In this document: piece by piece, positions 42,238 through 51,245 of the stretch | Numbering within the stretch: the stretch's first letter is position 1 | How the letters are laid out: each line of letters starts with the position of its first letter | NCBI GenBank assembly: GCA_023386315.1 | Contig: JAEWJZ010000004.1 | Span: forward strand, 62,001-126,000 | Direction: 5' to 3' | DNA from: Bacillota bacterium | Lineage (GTDB): Bacteria > Bacillota > Clostridia > Lachnospirales > Lachnospiraceae | DNA length: 64,000 bases | Translations under genes and position numbers: made by a program | The notes under the pieces: model-generated | Told to the model about the DNA's origin: nothing | The model's database searches: none | The model's input: only the letters and a program-made list of their open reading frames with translations

Positions 42238-42253
42238 GTTGCATTTTTGCAAC
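42238..42253 (+). promoter_or_regulatory. XRE operator copy 4 within the promoter of the 42287 gene
   Basis: Identical to 34211-34226: GTTGCA-TTTT-TGCAAC, containing -35 TTGCAT, 17-bp spacer, -10 TATGAT. The promoter and operator were duplicated together with the gene or kept under selection. Confidence 0.75.
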
Positions 42254-42286
42254 ATCAGTGGTATGATACATCCAGGAGGTGGTAAG

Positions 42287-42769
42287 ATGTCAATAACCGG
42301 TCAAAGAATTAAAAAAAGAAGAAAACAATTACAGATGAGCGCCGACGATGTAGCGAATCTTTTAGGGGTTTCAAGATCTACTATTTTCAGATATGAAAAC
42401 GGCTATATCGAAAAAGTCCCTGCTAATATTTTAGAAAAACTGGCTGAGATTTTGAAAACGACTCCGGCGTATTTAATAGGCCGGAAGGATTATTACACTG
42501 ATACCAGAGATCTGAATATTGACCCTGTTACCTGGCACAACAGTACTGTTAAGTTTGAAGACGAAATATTACTCAAAGACACAGCTGATAACACCTACCG
42601 CACAGATAAAGGATTCAGATCCGTTGAGCCAGGAACATTCCATGACGACAGTGACAAAATCGCCACCATGACTGCAATTTATTTGACGCTGACTGATGCA
42701 GAAAAGAAGAAAGCCTACGATTATTTTATAAACTTATCAAAGCAGACAGAATCCGGAAAACAGCGGTGA
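42287..42769 (+). CDS. XRE family transcriptional regulator (paralogue B)
   Basis: About 160 aa. The HTH half (TGQRIKKRRKQLQMSADDVANLLGVSRSTIFRYENGYIEKVPANILEKLAEILKTTPAYL) is nearly the same as in the 34271 protein, and the C-terminal helix (LTDAEKKKAYDYFINLSKQ) is also shared. The central 60 residues differ. The ATG at 42287 follows AGGAGGTGGTAAG; earlier in-frame starts overlap the operator. Because its operator is identical to that of paralogue A, the two proteins probably cross-regulate. Confidence 0.88.
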   Translation: MSITGQRIKKRRKQLQMSADDVANLLGVSRSTIFRYENGYIEKVPANILEKLAEILKTTPAYLIGRKDYYTDTRDLNIDPVTWHNSTVKFEDEILLKDTADNTYRTDKGFRSVEPGTFHDDSDKIATMTAIYLTLTDAEKKKAYDYFINLSKQTESGKQR

Positions 42770-42832
42770 ACTACTGGAGCCTGTTCCAAAATATATCATT
42801 ATAAAGTTCCTAACAATTATTTGGCATAACCC

Positions 42833-43387
42833 TCAAAGTGTTTTTATTTTAATTTTATAAATATCCGCTGTTTTCCCATCATACTCAAAACTTCTTTCAT
42901 ATACTCCACCATTCTTTTTTATGGTTTTTATGGAAGGTATATTGTCTTGTTCTACTGATAAGTGTAATACTAATAAGCCAGCCTCGTTTGCAATAACCAG
43001 CAGCTGTTTAAGCATTTCTGTTGCAATTCCTTTACGTCTGAAAGTAGGTCTTACGCTGTATCCGCAATTTCCAAAATTGATTAAAAAATCATTAAGTGTA
43101 TGTCTCAAATCAATAATACCTACGATATTTTTTGTTTTATTATCGATTGCAAAAAAAGTATCTGTAACCACCCAATTCGGATTGACGGTATTAGGGTCAG
43201 AGTTATCGGTCACAGATTTTAACCAGTCCTCATAAGAATCTGTTTTATCAAATAATTCACTGCCATTAATAATTTGCTCTCCACAATCAAAATGTTCTTT
43301 TCTATAATCTATGGCTTTTTCTTTTAGCGCAGTTGTTGGTCTCACTAATAGTATATCAGGCTTTTCATCTGGCTCTCTCAACTCCAT
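42833..43387 (-). CDS. GNAT family N-acetyltransferase
   Basis: 184 aa. VGIIDLRHTLNDFLINFGNCGYSVRPTFRRKGIATEMLKQLL carries the acetyl-CoA loop (RRKGIA) after the beta bulge, and DNIPSIKTIKKNGGVYERSF is the conserved C-terminal helix and strand. The N-terminal ADYRKEHF-like segment is typical of GNATs that resemble YkkB-type proteins. Substrate unknown. It is convergent with XRE paralogue B and lies downstream of a TetR gene on the same strand (35-nt gap). Confidence 0.88.
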   Translation of the reverse strand: MELREPDEKPDILLVRPTTALKEKAIDYRKEHFDCGEQIINGSELFDKTDSYEDWLKSVTDNSDPNTVNPNWVVTDTFFAIDNKTKNIVGIIDLRHTLNDFLINFGNCGYSVRPTFRRKGIATEMLKQLLVIANEAGLLVLHLSVEQDNIPSIKTIKKNGGVYERSFEYDGKTADIYKIKIKTL

Positions 43388-43422
43388 TGTTTCTTTCTCC
43401 TATTCAAAATATTTATATTCTT

Positions 43423-43986
43423 CTATCTCAACATTTCCTTTATTTTCTGTAACATTTCACTTATCTGACTCCTGCTAATATCAGTAACGTTACTCCACAT
43501 TCGTACACCCTGATAACTATATAAGAGCAGGTCTATGATTGGTTCAGGATTTGTTTTTATAAATTCCCCTCGTTCCATTCCATATTTCAATAGCCGTTTC
43601 CATTTTTTTCTTCCCGTATCATTTATTTTTTCAAATAAATCAGACTTTCTTTTAACTGCGTATTCATAGATAGCTAAACTTAAGGAATCTTTTTTATTAA
43701 GCATTTCTTCTTCTAAGACAGAAAATATTTCTTCTAAAATAATATCTGCCTTAATACCACGACTCATCTTTTCGTTTATATTATCAATACCACCTTCTGA
43801 AAAACCTTTAATAATCTCTTCAAATATATGATCTGTATTTTCATAATGCCGATACAGTCCACCCCTGCTTAATCCCGTCTTATCACAAATATCTTTCATA
43901 GTAACTTGAGTAAATCCCTTTACTGCAAATAATTCATATGCCTTTTCCAATATTAACTGTTTCGTCAGTTCACCCTTACTTCCCAT
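43423..43986 (-). CDS. TetR/AcrR family transcriptional regulator
   Basis: About 188 aa. The N-terminal HTH (LTKQLILEKAYELFAVKGFTQVTMKDICDKTGLSRGGLYRHYENTDHIF) is diagnostic; the rest is an all-helical ligand domain. Two adjacent ATGs at 43989 and 43986 are near AGGTG; 43986 is preferred, and the longer in-frame extension to 44070 has no SD. It may regulate the GNAT gene downstream; the ligand is unknown. Confidence 0.88.
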   Translation of the reverse strand: MGSKGELTKQLILEKAYELFAVKGFTQVTMKDICDKTGLSRGGLYRHYENTDHIFEEIIKGFSEGGIDNINEKMSRGIKADIILEEIFSVLEEEMLNKKDSLSLAIYEYAVKRKSDLFEKINDTGRKKWKRLLKYGMERGEFIKTNPEPIIDLLLYSYQGVRMWSNVTDISRSQISEMLQKIKEMLR

Positions 43987-44116
43987 CATTGCACCTACTA
44001 TAATATTAACAAAATAAAATATTTGAATGCGACACCCGTGTCTCTTTGTCAAGACTTTGCTGCCTTTCAATAAAAATATTTATAACTAAACTTACCAATA
44101 GATAATAATACCCTTC

Positions 44117-44923
44117 TTAATTATAGTTACCTGCCATTTCAACTTCTCTCGCCAGGCACTCCAGCTCTCTTACTGACTCCTCTACGGTATCACTTAAAAC
44201 CGACAATTTAAGAATCCTCAAAAGTCTTTCATAACAATTGTCCGGTTTGTTTTCAAACCGCCGTATATACTCTTCAATTCTTTTACGGCTTGGAAAATAC
44301 GTATGATTCAGCGCATACAGAGCCTGGAACAGATGATCTAACGAGCTTTCCAGCACCTGATGATAAAATAGAACTTCTTTTCTCAAGATTACTCTTCCCA
44401 GGTCCTCTTCATTAAGTACCCTGGAGATATGAAATTGAAACAGCTTATGAAACAATTCAACCGGAGGTCTCTTTACCATTGCTTTCATATCTGACCAGAC
44501 AGAATCCTCTTCATATAATATATTAATAGTTTCAACACTGGACAATCTTCCGGTTGGATAAAAGCCGCCTGTCATTCCCAGATGTTTTCCCTGCAAAGTT
44601 TCTTCCAGATACGACATCATCTCTTTCACAGTAAAATACATAGGCATAACCTCAATTCCATCAATTACCAGTATATCTCCATACCCCCACATGCCACCGT
44701 TGCATACATTCATGGAGCAATCTGAGTATTGCCCCGCAAAGACAGAATATATCCGCTCTCGCTCTATCTTTTCCGGAATATCCGTGCAAAGAACAAACAA
44801 ATCAATGTCACTCTGCCCCGGCACCAGTATTGCATTTATATCACCTGTCTGCGCTATTCCTTTCACCTCTTTACATTTTGATATTTCACACACCAGATTA
44901 TCTTTTATCTGAAGAACATTCAT
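44117..44923 (-). CDS. Nucleotidyltransferase-like protein (aminoglycoside/DUF4037 type)
   Basis: 268 aa. The Pol-beta-type motif is seen as ILVPGQSDIDLFVLC (DxD at about 39-41) with a third acidic position possible in VIDGIEVMPMYFT. The C-terminal half is helical (ELFHKLFQFHISRVLNEEDLG), as in DUF4037 and kanamycin nucleotidyltransferase relatives. It may adenylylate a small molecule; resistance is not shown. It is the last gene of the PadR-DUF2812-APH-like run (43-nt gap to the APH-like gene). Confidence 0.7.
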   Translation of the reverse strand: MNVLQIKDNLVCEISKCKEVKGIAQTGDINAILVPGQSDIDLFVLCTDIPEKIERERIYSVFAGQYSDCSMNVCNGGMWGYGDILVIDGIEVMPMYFTVKEMMSYLEETLQGKHLGMTGGFYPTGRLSSVETINILYEEDSVWSDMKAMVKRPPVELFHKLFQFHISRVLNEEDLGRVILRKEVLFYHQVLESSLDHLFQALYALNHTYFPSRKRIEEYIRRFENKPDNCYERLLRILKLSVLSDTVEESVRELECLAREVEMAGNYN

Positions 44924-44965
44924 GTCTGTTTCCTTTCTATAGTTAAAATTACTAATGCTGCTTAA

Positions 44966-45931
44966 TCACCGGCCTGCTGCCCCCAATACCGTTCTGAGCA
45001 ATCCTTTAAAATACCCTATCATTCCATTTACATCGTCCAAATCATAATAACCTTTCTGCTTTAGCTGAATGGCCCCTGACAAATTGTTCAGGCAATGACC
45101 AACATGGTAGAACTCCATCCTTTTGGGATCTAAACCATTATCCAAATTATCAAAAAATTTGCCGAACCGGATCTTTAAGAAACTTGCCTCTTCTTCCAAA
45201 TCACAATATTTCCCCCCTTCAATATCAATTAAGTAAGCATTGTCATATTTATCAACCATAACATGGTTTGGTCCCAGCTCACCATGTATAAATGTATACT
45301 CCTGCCTTTTCTGTAAGCCCTGTGTCAGCTCAACCAATTTCTCTGATATTTTAACGTACAATTTACTGTTGCTGTCATCCGCCTCCTTTAGATATATTAT
45401 ATTTTTCAATGCCAGTTTTAACGAATAACCTATGATATCAAATTCCTCCGTTTGCATCCGATTCAGCTGTCCGGCAAATTCACTCTTTTCTTTGTGCAGG
45501 TTTGTGATGCTGGCCTTTAAAGAATCCAATACCGTGGGCAAACATTCTGATTGCCGTGAAATAATTTCATCCATATCAGTTCCATTTATGTATTCTGCAA
45601 AAGCATATTCATATTTCTGATCTCCTTTGCTTCTATCCATAAAATATAACTTTGGCGTAAGTACGTTATGCTGTATCATAAGTTTGTTATTTAATTCAAA
45701 CAATTCTGCACTGCTGCAAGAAAATATATCCTCATTCTCATTATAAGTAAAATACGATGTGCTTTTATCCCATATGTAGATAATAAAGCAGAATCCGTTA
45801 TCGGTCTCTGCTAAATATGTATGCTTTTGCGCGCCACCCAAAATTCTTGTCATTCGATTCAGGACAAATGAATTTCCAAAAACTTCTTTTGATTTTATAC
45901 CCATATAATTTTGAACCTTATGAGTATCCAT
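44966..45931 (-). CDS. Aminoglycoside phosphotransferase-like kinase
   Basis: About 321 aa. The APH/choline-kinase catalytic loop is TFIHGELGPNHVMVD (H-G-E instead of the usual HGD), followed by the metal-binding LIDIEGGKYCDLEEEASFL in place of the DxD/E motif. The N-lobe (HTYLAETDNGFCFIIYIWD) binds ATP. Asp to Glu in the catalytic loop may lower activity or shift function. The ATG at 45931 follows AAAGGAATTC; the longer in-frame start lies inside the DUF2812 gene. The substrate is unknown. Confidence 0.75.
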   Translation of the reverse strand: MDTHKVQNYMGIKSKEVFGNSFVLNRMTRILGGAQKHTYLAETDNGFCFIIYIWDKSTSYFTYNENEDIFSCSSAELFELNNKLMIQHNVLTPKLYFMDRSKGDQKYEYAFAEYINGTDMDEIISRQSECLPTVLDSLKASITNLHKEKSEFAGQLNRMQTEEFDIIGYSLKLALKNIIYLKEADDSNSKLYVKISEKLVELTQGLQKRQEYTFIHGELGPNHVMVDKYDNAYLIDIEGGKYCDLEEEASFLKIRFGKFFDNLDNGLDPKRMEFYHVGHCLNNLSGAIQLKQKGYYDLDDVNGMIGYFKGLLRTVLGAAGR

Positions 45932-45950
45932 ATAGAATTCCTTTCTATAC

Positions 45951-46580
45951 TTATTCATAGATTTTACCTTCATCTTTGAGACACCTAATCAACGAAGAGT
46001 ACTTTACCAATGGAATAAAAAGTATCCCGCCGGCAATGAACAGAATCACTCTAAATATCAGTAACATTATATCTGATAATGAAGATGTATTGGGAATAAA
46101 TGTTATGACTTCTAACAGAAATATTAACAGCACAGCCCAGATATAAACCCGCCTAATACTTCTGTATACGTCCAGCTTATCGGCTAAATCTGTATGCAGT
46201 TCAAATGGTTTTCCGTCCCTTTTTTTCTCCAAAATCAAAAGTTCTTTATTAAACCCTCCGGGTGATGTAGTAATCTGTCCCAATCCCGCAGCATATGGAC
46301 GCCATTTTACCTTTCCATAAGAAAATTTGATATTAATACTTTTAGTAAAAGTCCTAAACCCCACACCTTCAAGATATCTTCGGTAATCTTTTGCCTGAGA
46401 ATAAGCCTTATGCCCCACAAATTCTACTGCATACTCGTATTCACATAATTGGCATTCCTCAAAAACATAAAAAACTCTGCCGCATTTCTTTAGTCGGTAA
46501 CCGGAATCAGCCATACTGTTCAGCCATTTTTCCTGTCCGTCCACAAAATCATAAAAATATCTGAATATTATTTTGCTCAT
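45951..46580 (-). CDS. DUF2812 membrane protein
   Basis: 209 aa. The DUF2812 domain covers about residues 6-115 (FYDFVDGQEKWLNSMADSGYRL and CEYEYAVEFVGHKAYSQAKDY). Two C-terminal helices (AVLLIFLLEVITFIPN, and ILFIAGGILFIPLV) anchor it in the membrane. Family knowledge: DUF2812 genes are habitually paired with PadR regulators in Firmicutes, as here (4-nt ATGA overlap). The molecular role is unknown, possibly as a PadR-controlled sensor or anti-regulator. Confidence 0.9.
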   Translation of the reverse strand: MSKIIFRYFYDFVDGQEKWLNSMADSGYRLKKCGRVFYVFEECQLCEYEYAVEFVGHKAYSQAKDYRRYLEGVGFRTFTKSINIKFSYGKVKWRPYAAGLGQITTSPGGFNKELLILEKKRDGKPFELHTDLADKLDVYRSIRRVYIWAVLLIFLLEVITFIPNTSSLSDIMLLIFRVILFIAGGILFIPLVKYSSLIRCLKDEGKIYE

Positions 46581-46882
46581 CCGTTCTTACCTCCAAAAAT
46601 TATTGTTGAGGCCAGCTTCATAACTTCAGCCATTCGCTTTAATTCTTCTTCTGCTATCTGTCTTCCAACATCAGTTATGACGTATTTCTTTTTCTTGCTG
46701 TCAAATTCATCATCATAAGGAACAATCCACTTTTTCTTTACCAATGCATTAATAGCTCCATACAAAGTACCTGCACCCAAAGCAACCCGCCCATCTGTTT
46801 CTTTGTCTATAAACTGCATAATACCATATCCATGATTCGGATTATACACAGCCAACAGGACAAGAAAAGTAGTTTCAGTCAA
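46577..46882 (-). CDS. PadR family transcriptional regulator
   Basis: About 101 aa. It starts TETTFLVLLAVYNPNHGYGIMQFI and contains GAGTLYGAINALVKKKWI, the standard PadR winged helix, with a short C-terminal dimerisation helix. The TTG at 46882 with AGGCGG upstream is chosen because it gives the family's usual N-terminus and a proper leader from the mapped promoter. The ATG at 46924 would sit only about 16 nt from the start site and has no SD. The DUF2812 start overlaps its stop. Confidence 0.9.
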   Translation of the reverse strand: MTETTFLVLLAVYNPNHGYGIMQFIDKETDGRVALGAGTLYGAINALVKKKWIVPYDDEFDSKKKKYVITDVGRQIAEEELKRMAEVMKLASTIIFGGKNG

Positions 46883-46927
46883 TGCACCGCCTTTTATATT
46901 ATCCCGAATAATTATCGCTCCCATCTA

Positions 46928-46975
46928 TATTACGTTTACTGTAATAAATATATCACTAAACGTAATAAAATTCAA
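46928..46975 (-). promoter_or_regulatory. Promoter and operator of the PadR operon
   Basis: -35 TTGAAT (46970-46975), 17-bp spacer, -10 TATATT (46947-46952). An 11-bp perfect inverted repeat, TATTACGTTTA/TAAACGTAATA (46928-46938 and 46957-46967), flanks the -10, so a PadR dimer could autorepress. Confidence 0.7.
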
Positions 46976-47024
46976 TATTTTTTAACGGATCTGCCTGTCA
47001 TACTTACTTCTCCAATGAAACAAG

Positions 47025-47049
47025 ACCATCCTGCATTCAGCAAGACGGC
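47025..47049 (-). terminator. Probable terminator of the opp-cutC-deoR-transglutaminase operon
   Basis: A 10-bp stem (including G-U pairs) around a 5-nt loop, about 24 nt after the stop of the transglutaminase-like gene, followed by TTGTTTC on the minus strand. Confidence 0.5.
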
Positions 47050-47072
47050 CCTTTTAATCAACAAACAAATAT

Positions 47073-49637
47073 TTACTTACTTAAGCACAGAAGTTTCACC
47101 ATTAATGCCACGCTTCCCACATTGTAGCCACTGCATGCGTAGACTGCCTTCAGACCCGGGTTCGTTATGATTAAAAGCGGAAGCTTTTCGGGGTCTGCAT
47201 ACATATTACGGGCCAACGGCTCTACCCCCTCATCAAAATTAAAGTAGCCTACTTTTATTCCGGGAATTGCCTTAAGAACCTTATGGACGGTTTGGTTTTC
47301 TAATGACCGTTCGCCTTGCAGCAGAAAAATAATCTGAGCATTCAACGCATTTAAGGAATCCTTTTGTTCCAGCATTTCGTTAAGAACGTGTTCGGTCGGT
47401 TCCTGACCCTCAGATAAGACAGCCAGTATATTGGCTTTCTCAGCCATAAGTTCTGATGCTAAAATTGTATGCTCCCCAGTATGCTTTTTCATGTTTACTT
47501 CAAAATCATTTATCACATAGTCAACCAGCATGTCCTCCATGCTTCCAGCGCGCATGTGCATGGTGACCGGCTTTGCTTCATCCTTTTTCAACTCAAACAA
47601 ATACTCACTGGCGTTTTGGTTTCCACTTGGAAGGCGGACAGAAGTAATTAAACGATAAACACCGGGCGCTAAATCCAGGCTTAAAAAGCCATCACTAAAC
47701 TTTAAACCAGTATAATCCAAAGTCACAAACTGTCCATCTTTTAGCATACCAATGGTCCACGTCTGATAATAAACCGGCGCACTGTCCGCATTTGCGTATA
47801 ACAACAGCTTTCCCTTTTCCCCAGTCAGATATTTTGTACCTTCTTCCTCTCCTGTTACGGATGCAAAACTTCCATCCTCGTATATCTCCGCTTCCAGATT
47901 CACGGGATTTATTCTGGCGGGTATCCCCAAAGTACGGCAGATGGCTGCAAATAATATCTTCTGGCTAAGAGGATTTCCCTGCAAAAGCTTAAGACTTCCA
48001 ACCGGAGTGGAAAAAATTGTCCTGTAATCAAGCTTCGGTTCAAAACTAATACTGCGCTTTATGTACTGCCAAATAGCCCGGGGGTTCTTTCGGAATTCTT
48101 CTTTTTCTTTCTCACCGAAGAATCCATCGATAAACACCCGGTAATCCGTCATCTCTTCCAGTAAAATTCTGGGACATAGTATATATTTTACATAAACGTC
48201 CAGTTTCCTGTTTTCTTCCCACGTCTTACGGTACGGAGCCGCTCCGATTAAATGACTTTCCAGAATGTCCGCTCTGGCATCTTTATAGTCCTTTACAGTC
48301 AGACTCTTCAGCATACTTTCCCGATCCGGATTATTATCTTTATTCAGGAACCTGAAAATTTCATCAAAATTACCTGCGGATAACCGGAGAATATTATTTT
48401 TCTCTGAACTTTCAAAGGCATCCTCTTTAAAGTACCCTGCAATCCTGCATTCCCTCATCTGATTGGCTTTGTTAATTCTGTCTCTGTTTCTTTCTTTTTG
48501 CTCCTTTGTGAGTTTAAATGCATGCATAGGATAATCCTTTGGAGCTCTGACATCCGTATCAACCCATACATCCTTTATGGATTTTTTATTTTCATCCCTT
48601 AGAAACAGCACCGCATGATCTACATCTTCTGGTGAAATCCATGTTTCGCAGCTGAGTTTCCCTTTCCTTGCCCGTACATGTACATCGCCAAGACCAATGG
48701 TGATTTTCACTTTTCCCTGATTGTCTGTATATAAGGTCGCCACACTGCAGTATTCTGCCATATTAAGAATTTCTATAGAAACCGAAGCGTTCTCTGCAGG
48801 ATTGCTTTCCTCATCAAGCACCTGTATTTCATAAAGCCTGGTCCGGGCATAGGCGGCCGTTTCATTATAATAAACCAATAAATCATCCTGTCCCAGACAC
48901 TCCTTTAACGATTCACCCGAATAATCGGAAAAGGTTCTGGTGTGTACCAGCAGTGCCCTGGAGGATGCATTGGTAAACCAACCCTTATCCAGCACTTCCT
49001 CCGGCTCACAGGCCCCCAGGAAATGCCACCTTCCATCCACAAACACCTCAACCCATGCATGATTATCATCACAATGAGCCCATCTGGGTGTATATACCTG
49101 TCTGGCCGGTATACCTACGCTCCGAAATGCCGTTACTGCAAACGTCGATTCTTCACCGCATCTTCCTTTTCCCGATTTATATACGGTTACAGGAGATATA
49201 GTCCTGTTATCCGAGGCCTCATAAGTCCCGTTTTCCGCACACCAGTAATTGATTTCCAGCACCGCATCTCTTACAGAAAGTCCTCTGACCCGGTCAATCA
49301 GTTTATCATAAAAAAACTGGCGGCAGTCTTCAATATTTTCCGTATTTACCCGGTAATATAAAATGTGATGTAAAAAAATGTCCTCCGGAATATTCTTACA
49401 CCATTCCATATGTTCATAAACCATAAGAGAATGCCTGACAAACCCCAGGAATACGGAGAAATCATATTCTCCGGCATCCCTCAGCGGCATAGTACCATAC
49501 AGAAATTTCATAAGTACCTGTTCTTCAAAACTACAGCCTTTCATGGCTTTCTCAATCTCCCCCTTAATATCTTTCAAATAGGAGAGCCTGAGCTCATATT
49601 TTTCCTGGGCATACCTCTGCAAATGTTCTGTAAACAT
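47073..49637 (-). CDS. Large transglutaminase-like protein
   Basis: 854 aa without a signal peptide or membrane helix. A transglutaminase-like domain lies near 120-220, with Cys160 in GKGRCGEES and His193 in DDNHAWVEVFVDGRWH. A beta-sandwich-like segment (about 262-345) follows. The C-terminal 150 residues look like a thioredoxin fold without a CxxC motif. Such domains cleave or form amide bonds to peptides. It is last in the operon with oligopeptide-transporter genes, so a role in processing an imported peptide is a reasonable inference; substrate unknown. Confidence 0.8.
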   Translation of the reverse strand: MFTEHLQRYAQEKYELRLSYLKDIKGEIEKAMKGCSFEEQVLMKFLYGTMPLRDAGEYDFSVFLGFVRHSLMVYEHMEWCKNIPEDIFLHHILYYRVNTENIEDCRQFFYDKLIDRVRGLSVRDAVLEINYWCAENGTYEASDNRTISPVTVYKSGKGRCGEESTFAVTAFRSVGIPARQVYTPRWAHCDDNHAWVEVFVDGRWHFLGACEPEEVLDKGWFTNASSRALLVHTRTFSDYSGESLKECLGQDDLLVYYNETAAYARTRLYEIQVLDEESNPAENASVSIEILNMAEYCSVATLYTDNQGKVKITIGLGDVHVRARKGKLSCETWISPEDVDHAVLFLRDENKKSIKDVWVDTDVRAPKDYPMHAFKLTKEQKERNRDRINKANQMRECRIAGYFKEDAFESSEKNNILRLSAGNFDEIFRFLNKDNNPDRESMLKSLTVKDYKDARADILESHLIGAAPYRKTWEENRKLDVYVKYILCPRILLEEMTDYRVFIDGFFGEKEKEEFRKNPRAIWQYIKRSISFEPKLDYRTIFSTPVGSLKLLQGNPLSQKILFAAICRTLGIPARINPVNLEAEIYEDGSFASVTGEEEGTKYLTGEKGKLLLYANADSAPVYYQTWTIGMLKDGQFVTLDYTGLKFSDGFLSLDLAPGVYRLITSVRLPSGNQNASEYLFELKKDEAKPVTMHMRAGSMEDMLVDYVINDFEVNMKKHTGEHTILASELMAEKANILAVLSEGQEPTEHVLNEMLEQKDSLNALNAQIIFLLQGERSLENQTVHKVLKAIPGIKVGYFNFDEGVEPLARNMYADPEKLPLLIITNPGLKAVYACSGYNVGSVALMVKLLCLSK

Positions 49638-49699
49638 TACAAAATTCTCCTCTGCGTAATCAATTCATTATATTATTTCATTAAGCCTGTCTTGAAAGA

Positions 49700-50461
49700 T
49701 TAAAGGATGGTGACCCCGGCTGAATAAAGCCTGTTGCACGTAGCTTCATCTGGATTGGAATCAGTAATGATTCCATCTATATCATCAAAATGGGCAAATT
49801 TATAGGAATCATTAAAATAGAATTTATCCTTTTCCATTACCAGATACTTATGCCTGCTGCTGGCAATGGCCGCTTTCTTTGTCAGCCCATCCTCTACCCC
49901 CAGAGTAGTAATGGAATTATCGGTAAGGTCCAGGCCGCAGGTCCCGATAAAAGCCCGGTCGAAACTATACTGCTTAATGATTTCAATGGCAGCCGCCCCC
50001 ATAAATCCATTCACCGTATGGTACATAATTCCTCCGGTTCCGATGGCGACAATGCTGGGATTCACTGCCAGCGTCTGCATAATATCAATCATATTTGTCA
50101 CTACAGTCACCCGCTTATGGGACTTGGCAAGCAGATCCGCAACCATGATATTAGTCGTGGAAATATCCAGAAAAATAGTTTCATTCCCGCATATAAGATC
50201 GAACGCTTTTTGGGCAATTAACATTTTTTTCTCAATATTCGTATCTCTTCGGTCAATTACATCCCTTTTCAATGGATAATCCTGTGACAACAAAGCTCCC
50301 CCATAGGTTCGTTTCAGCTTTCCAGCATTTTCCAGGCTCTTTAAATCCTTTCGTATACAATCCTCTGTCACCTGAAAAAGGGCACTTAAATCCTTTACCT
50401 TCACCATGCCCTCAGCCTGAAGAATCTGTAATATCCTGTCTAAACGTTCTTCCGTAAACAT
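49700..50461 (-). CDS. DeoR/GlpR family transcriptional regulator
   Basis: 253 aa. N-terminal DeoR HTH (LDRILQILQAEGMVKVKDLSALFQVTEDCIRKDLKSLE, residues 7-44) is followed by the sugar-phosphate-sensing domain (NETIFLDISTTNIMVADLL and DRAFIGTCGLDLTDNSITT). The gene overlaps the end of cutC by 22 nt, so it is cotranscribed. It may regulate the operon in response to a phosphorylated sugar, which is odd for an opp locus. Confidence 0.92.
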   Translation of the reverse strand: MFTEERLDRILQILQAEGMVKVKDLSALFQVTEDCIRKDLKSLENAGKLKRTYGGALLSQDYPLKRDVIDRRDTNIEKKMLIAQKAFDLICGNETIFLDISTTNIMVADLLAKSHKRVTVVTNMIDIMQTLAVNPSIVAIGTGGIMYHTVNGFMGAAAIEIIKQYSFDRAFIGTCGLDLTDNSITTLGVEDGLTKKAAIASSRHKYLVMEKDKFYFNDSYKFAHFDDIDGIITDSNPDEATCNRLYSAGVTIL

Positions 50462-51210
50462 GCTTTTTCCTCCATTAATTTTTTCGCCTGGCGGATATCT
50501 TCCTCCCTCGTGCGGAAGATATCGTATTCTCCGATTCCCGGAATTCCCATGCTTACATTCTCTTTCCGGTAAATCATGCCGCTGTCCACGATCTCCTTGC
50601 CTGACATATGAAAAATCCTGGCGCCTATCTCATCCATCAGACAGGCCATTGTACTCACATTCACCCCGCTGCCTGCCATAATATCAATTTTTCCTTCTGC
50701 CTTACGGATCAATTCCCCCAATAGCTTCCTCCCCTCAAAGCAGGTATTCTGCTGTCCCGAGGTCAGTATGGTATCTGCTCCCACTTCTATGGCTTCCTCA
50801 AGGCTTTTATAAGGATCCCGGCACACATCGAAAGCACGGTGAAGAGTCAAGCAGCCTCTCCCCACCTTTTCTTTCAGCACCTTCAACCGTTCCACATCAA
50901 GATTTCCATCCGGTTTTAAAAAGCCTGCCACAATACCATCTGCACCAAGCTCCCGAAACATCTGGGCATCCTCGGCAATCATCCGGAACTCATAATCTGT
51001 ATACAAAAAGTCGCCATACCGGGGCCGTATCAGCACATTTATGGGAATATCACAGGCTTTGCGTATTTGCTTAAACTGGCTTACTCCAGGAGTGGTTCCT
51101 CCAATCACCAGATTCGCACAGAGCTCCAGCCTCTGGGCTCCTCCCCGTACTGCCGCTATTGCAGACTCCACAGAATCCACACAGACCTCCAAGATATAGT
51201 CTTTCATCAT
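50440..51210 (-). CDS. cutC: CutC family protein
   Basis: 256 aa, TIM-barrel. VCVDSVESAIAAVRGGAQRLELCANLVIGGTTPG at the N-terminus and FDVCRDPYKSLEEAIEVGADTILTSGQQNT in the middle are diagnostic of CutC. The family was named for copper homeostasis, but the enzyme activity is unestablished and a role in copper is doubtful for many members. It lies 35 nt after oppF and overlaps the DeoR gene. It may work on a small metabolite derived from the imported peptide. Confidence 0.92.
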   Translation of the reverse strand: MMKDYILEVCVDSVESAIAAVRGGAQRLELCANLVIGGTTPGVSQFKQIRKACDIPINVLIRPRYGDFLYTDYEFRMIAEDAQMFRELGADGIVAGFLKPDGNLDVERLKVLKEKVGRGCLTLHRAFDVCRDPYKSLEEAIEVGADTILTSGQQNTCFEGRKLLGELIRKAEGKIDIMAGSGVNVSTMACLMDEIGARIFHMSGKEIVDSGMIYRKENVSMGIPGIGEYDIFRTREEDIRQAKKLMEEKACLRKNV

Positions 51211-51245
51211 TTTCTCCTAACAATATATTTTTCATTGCCATCCTG

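Noticed and set aside
44117..45931. Calling these genes aminoglycoside-resistance determinants
   Set aside because: Only fold-level motifs are visible and the kinase has an altered catalytic loop; resistance needs a test.
50440..51210. Choline trimethylamine-lyase CutC
   Set aside because: Same symbol, different protein. This sequence is the small TIM-barrel copper-homeostasis-type CutC, not the large glycyl-radical enzyme.
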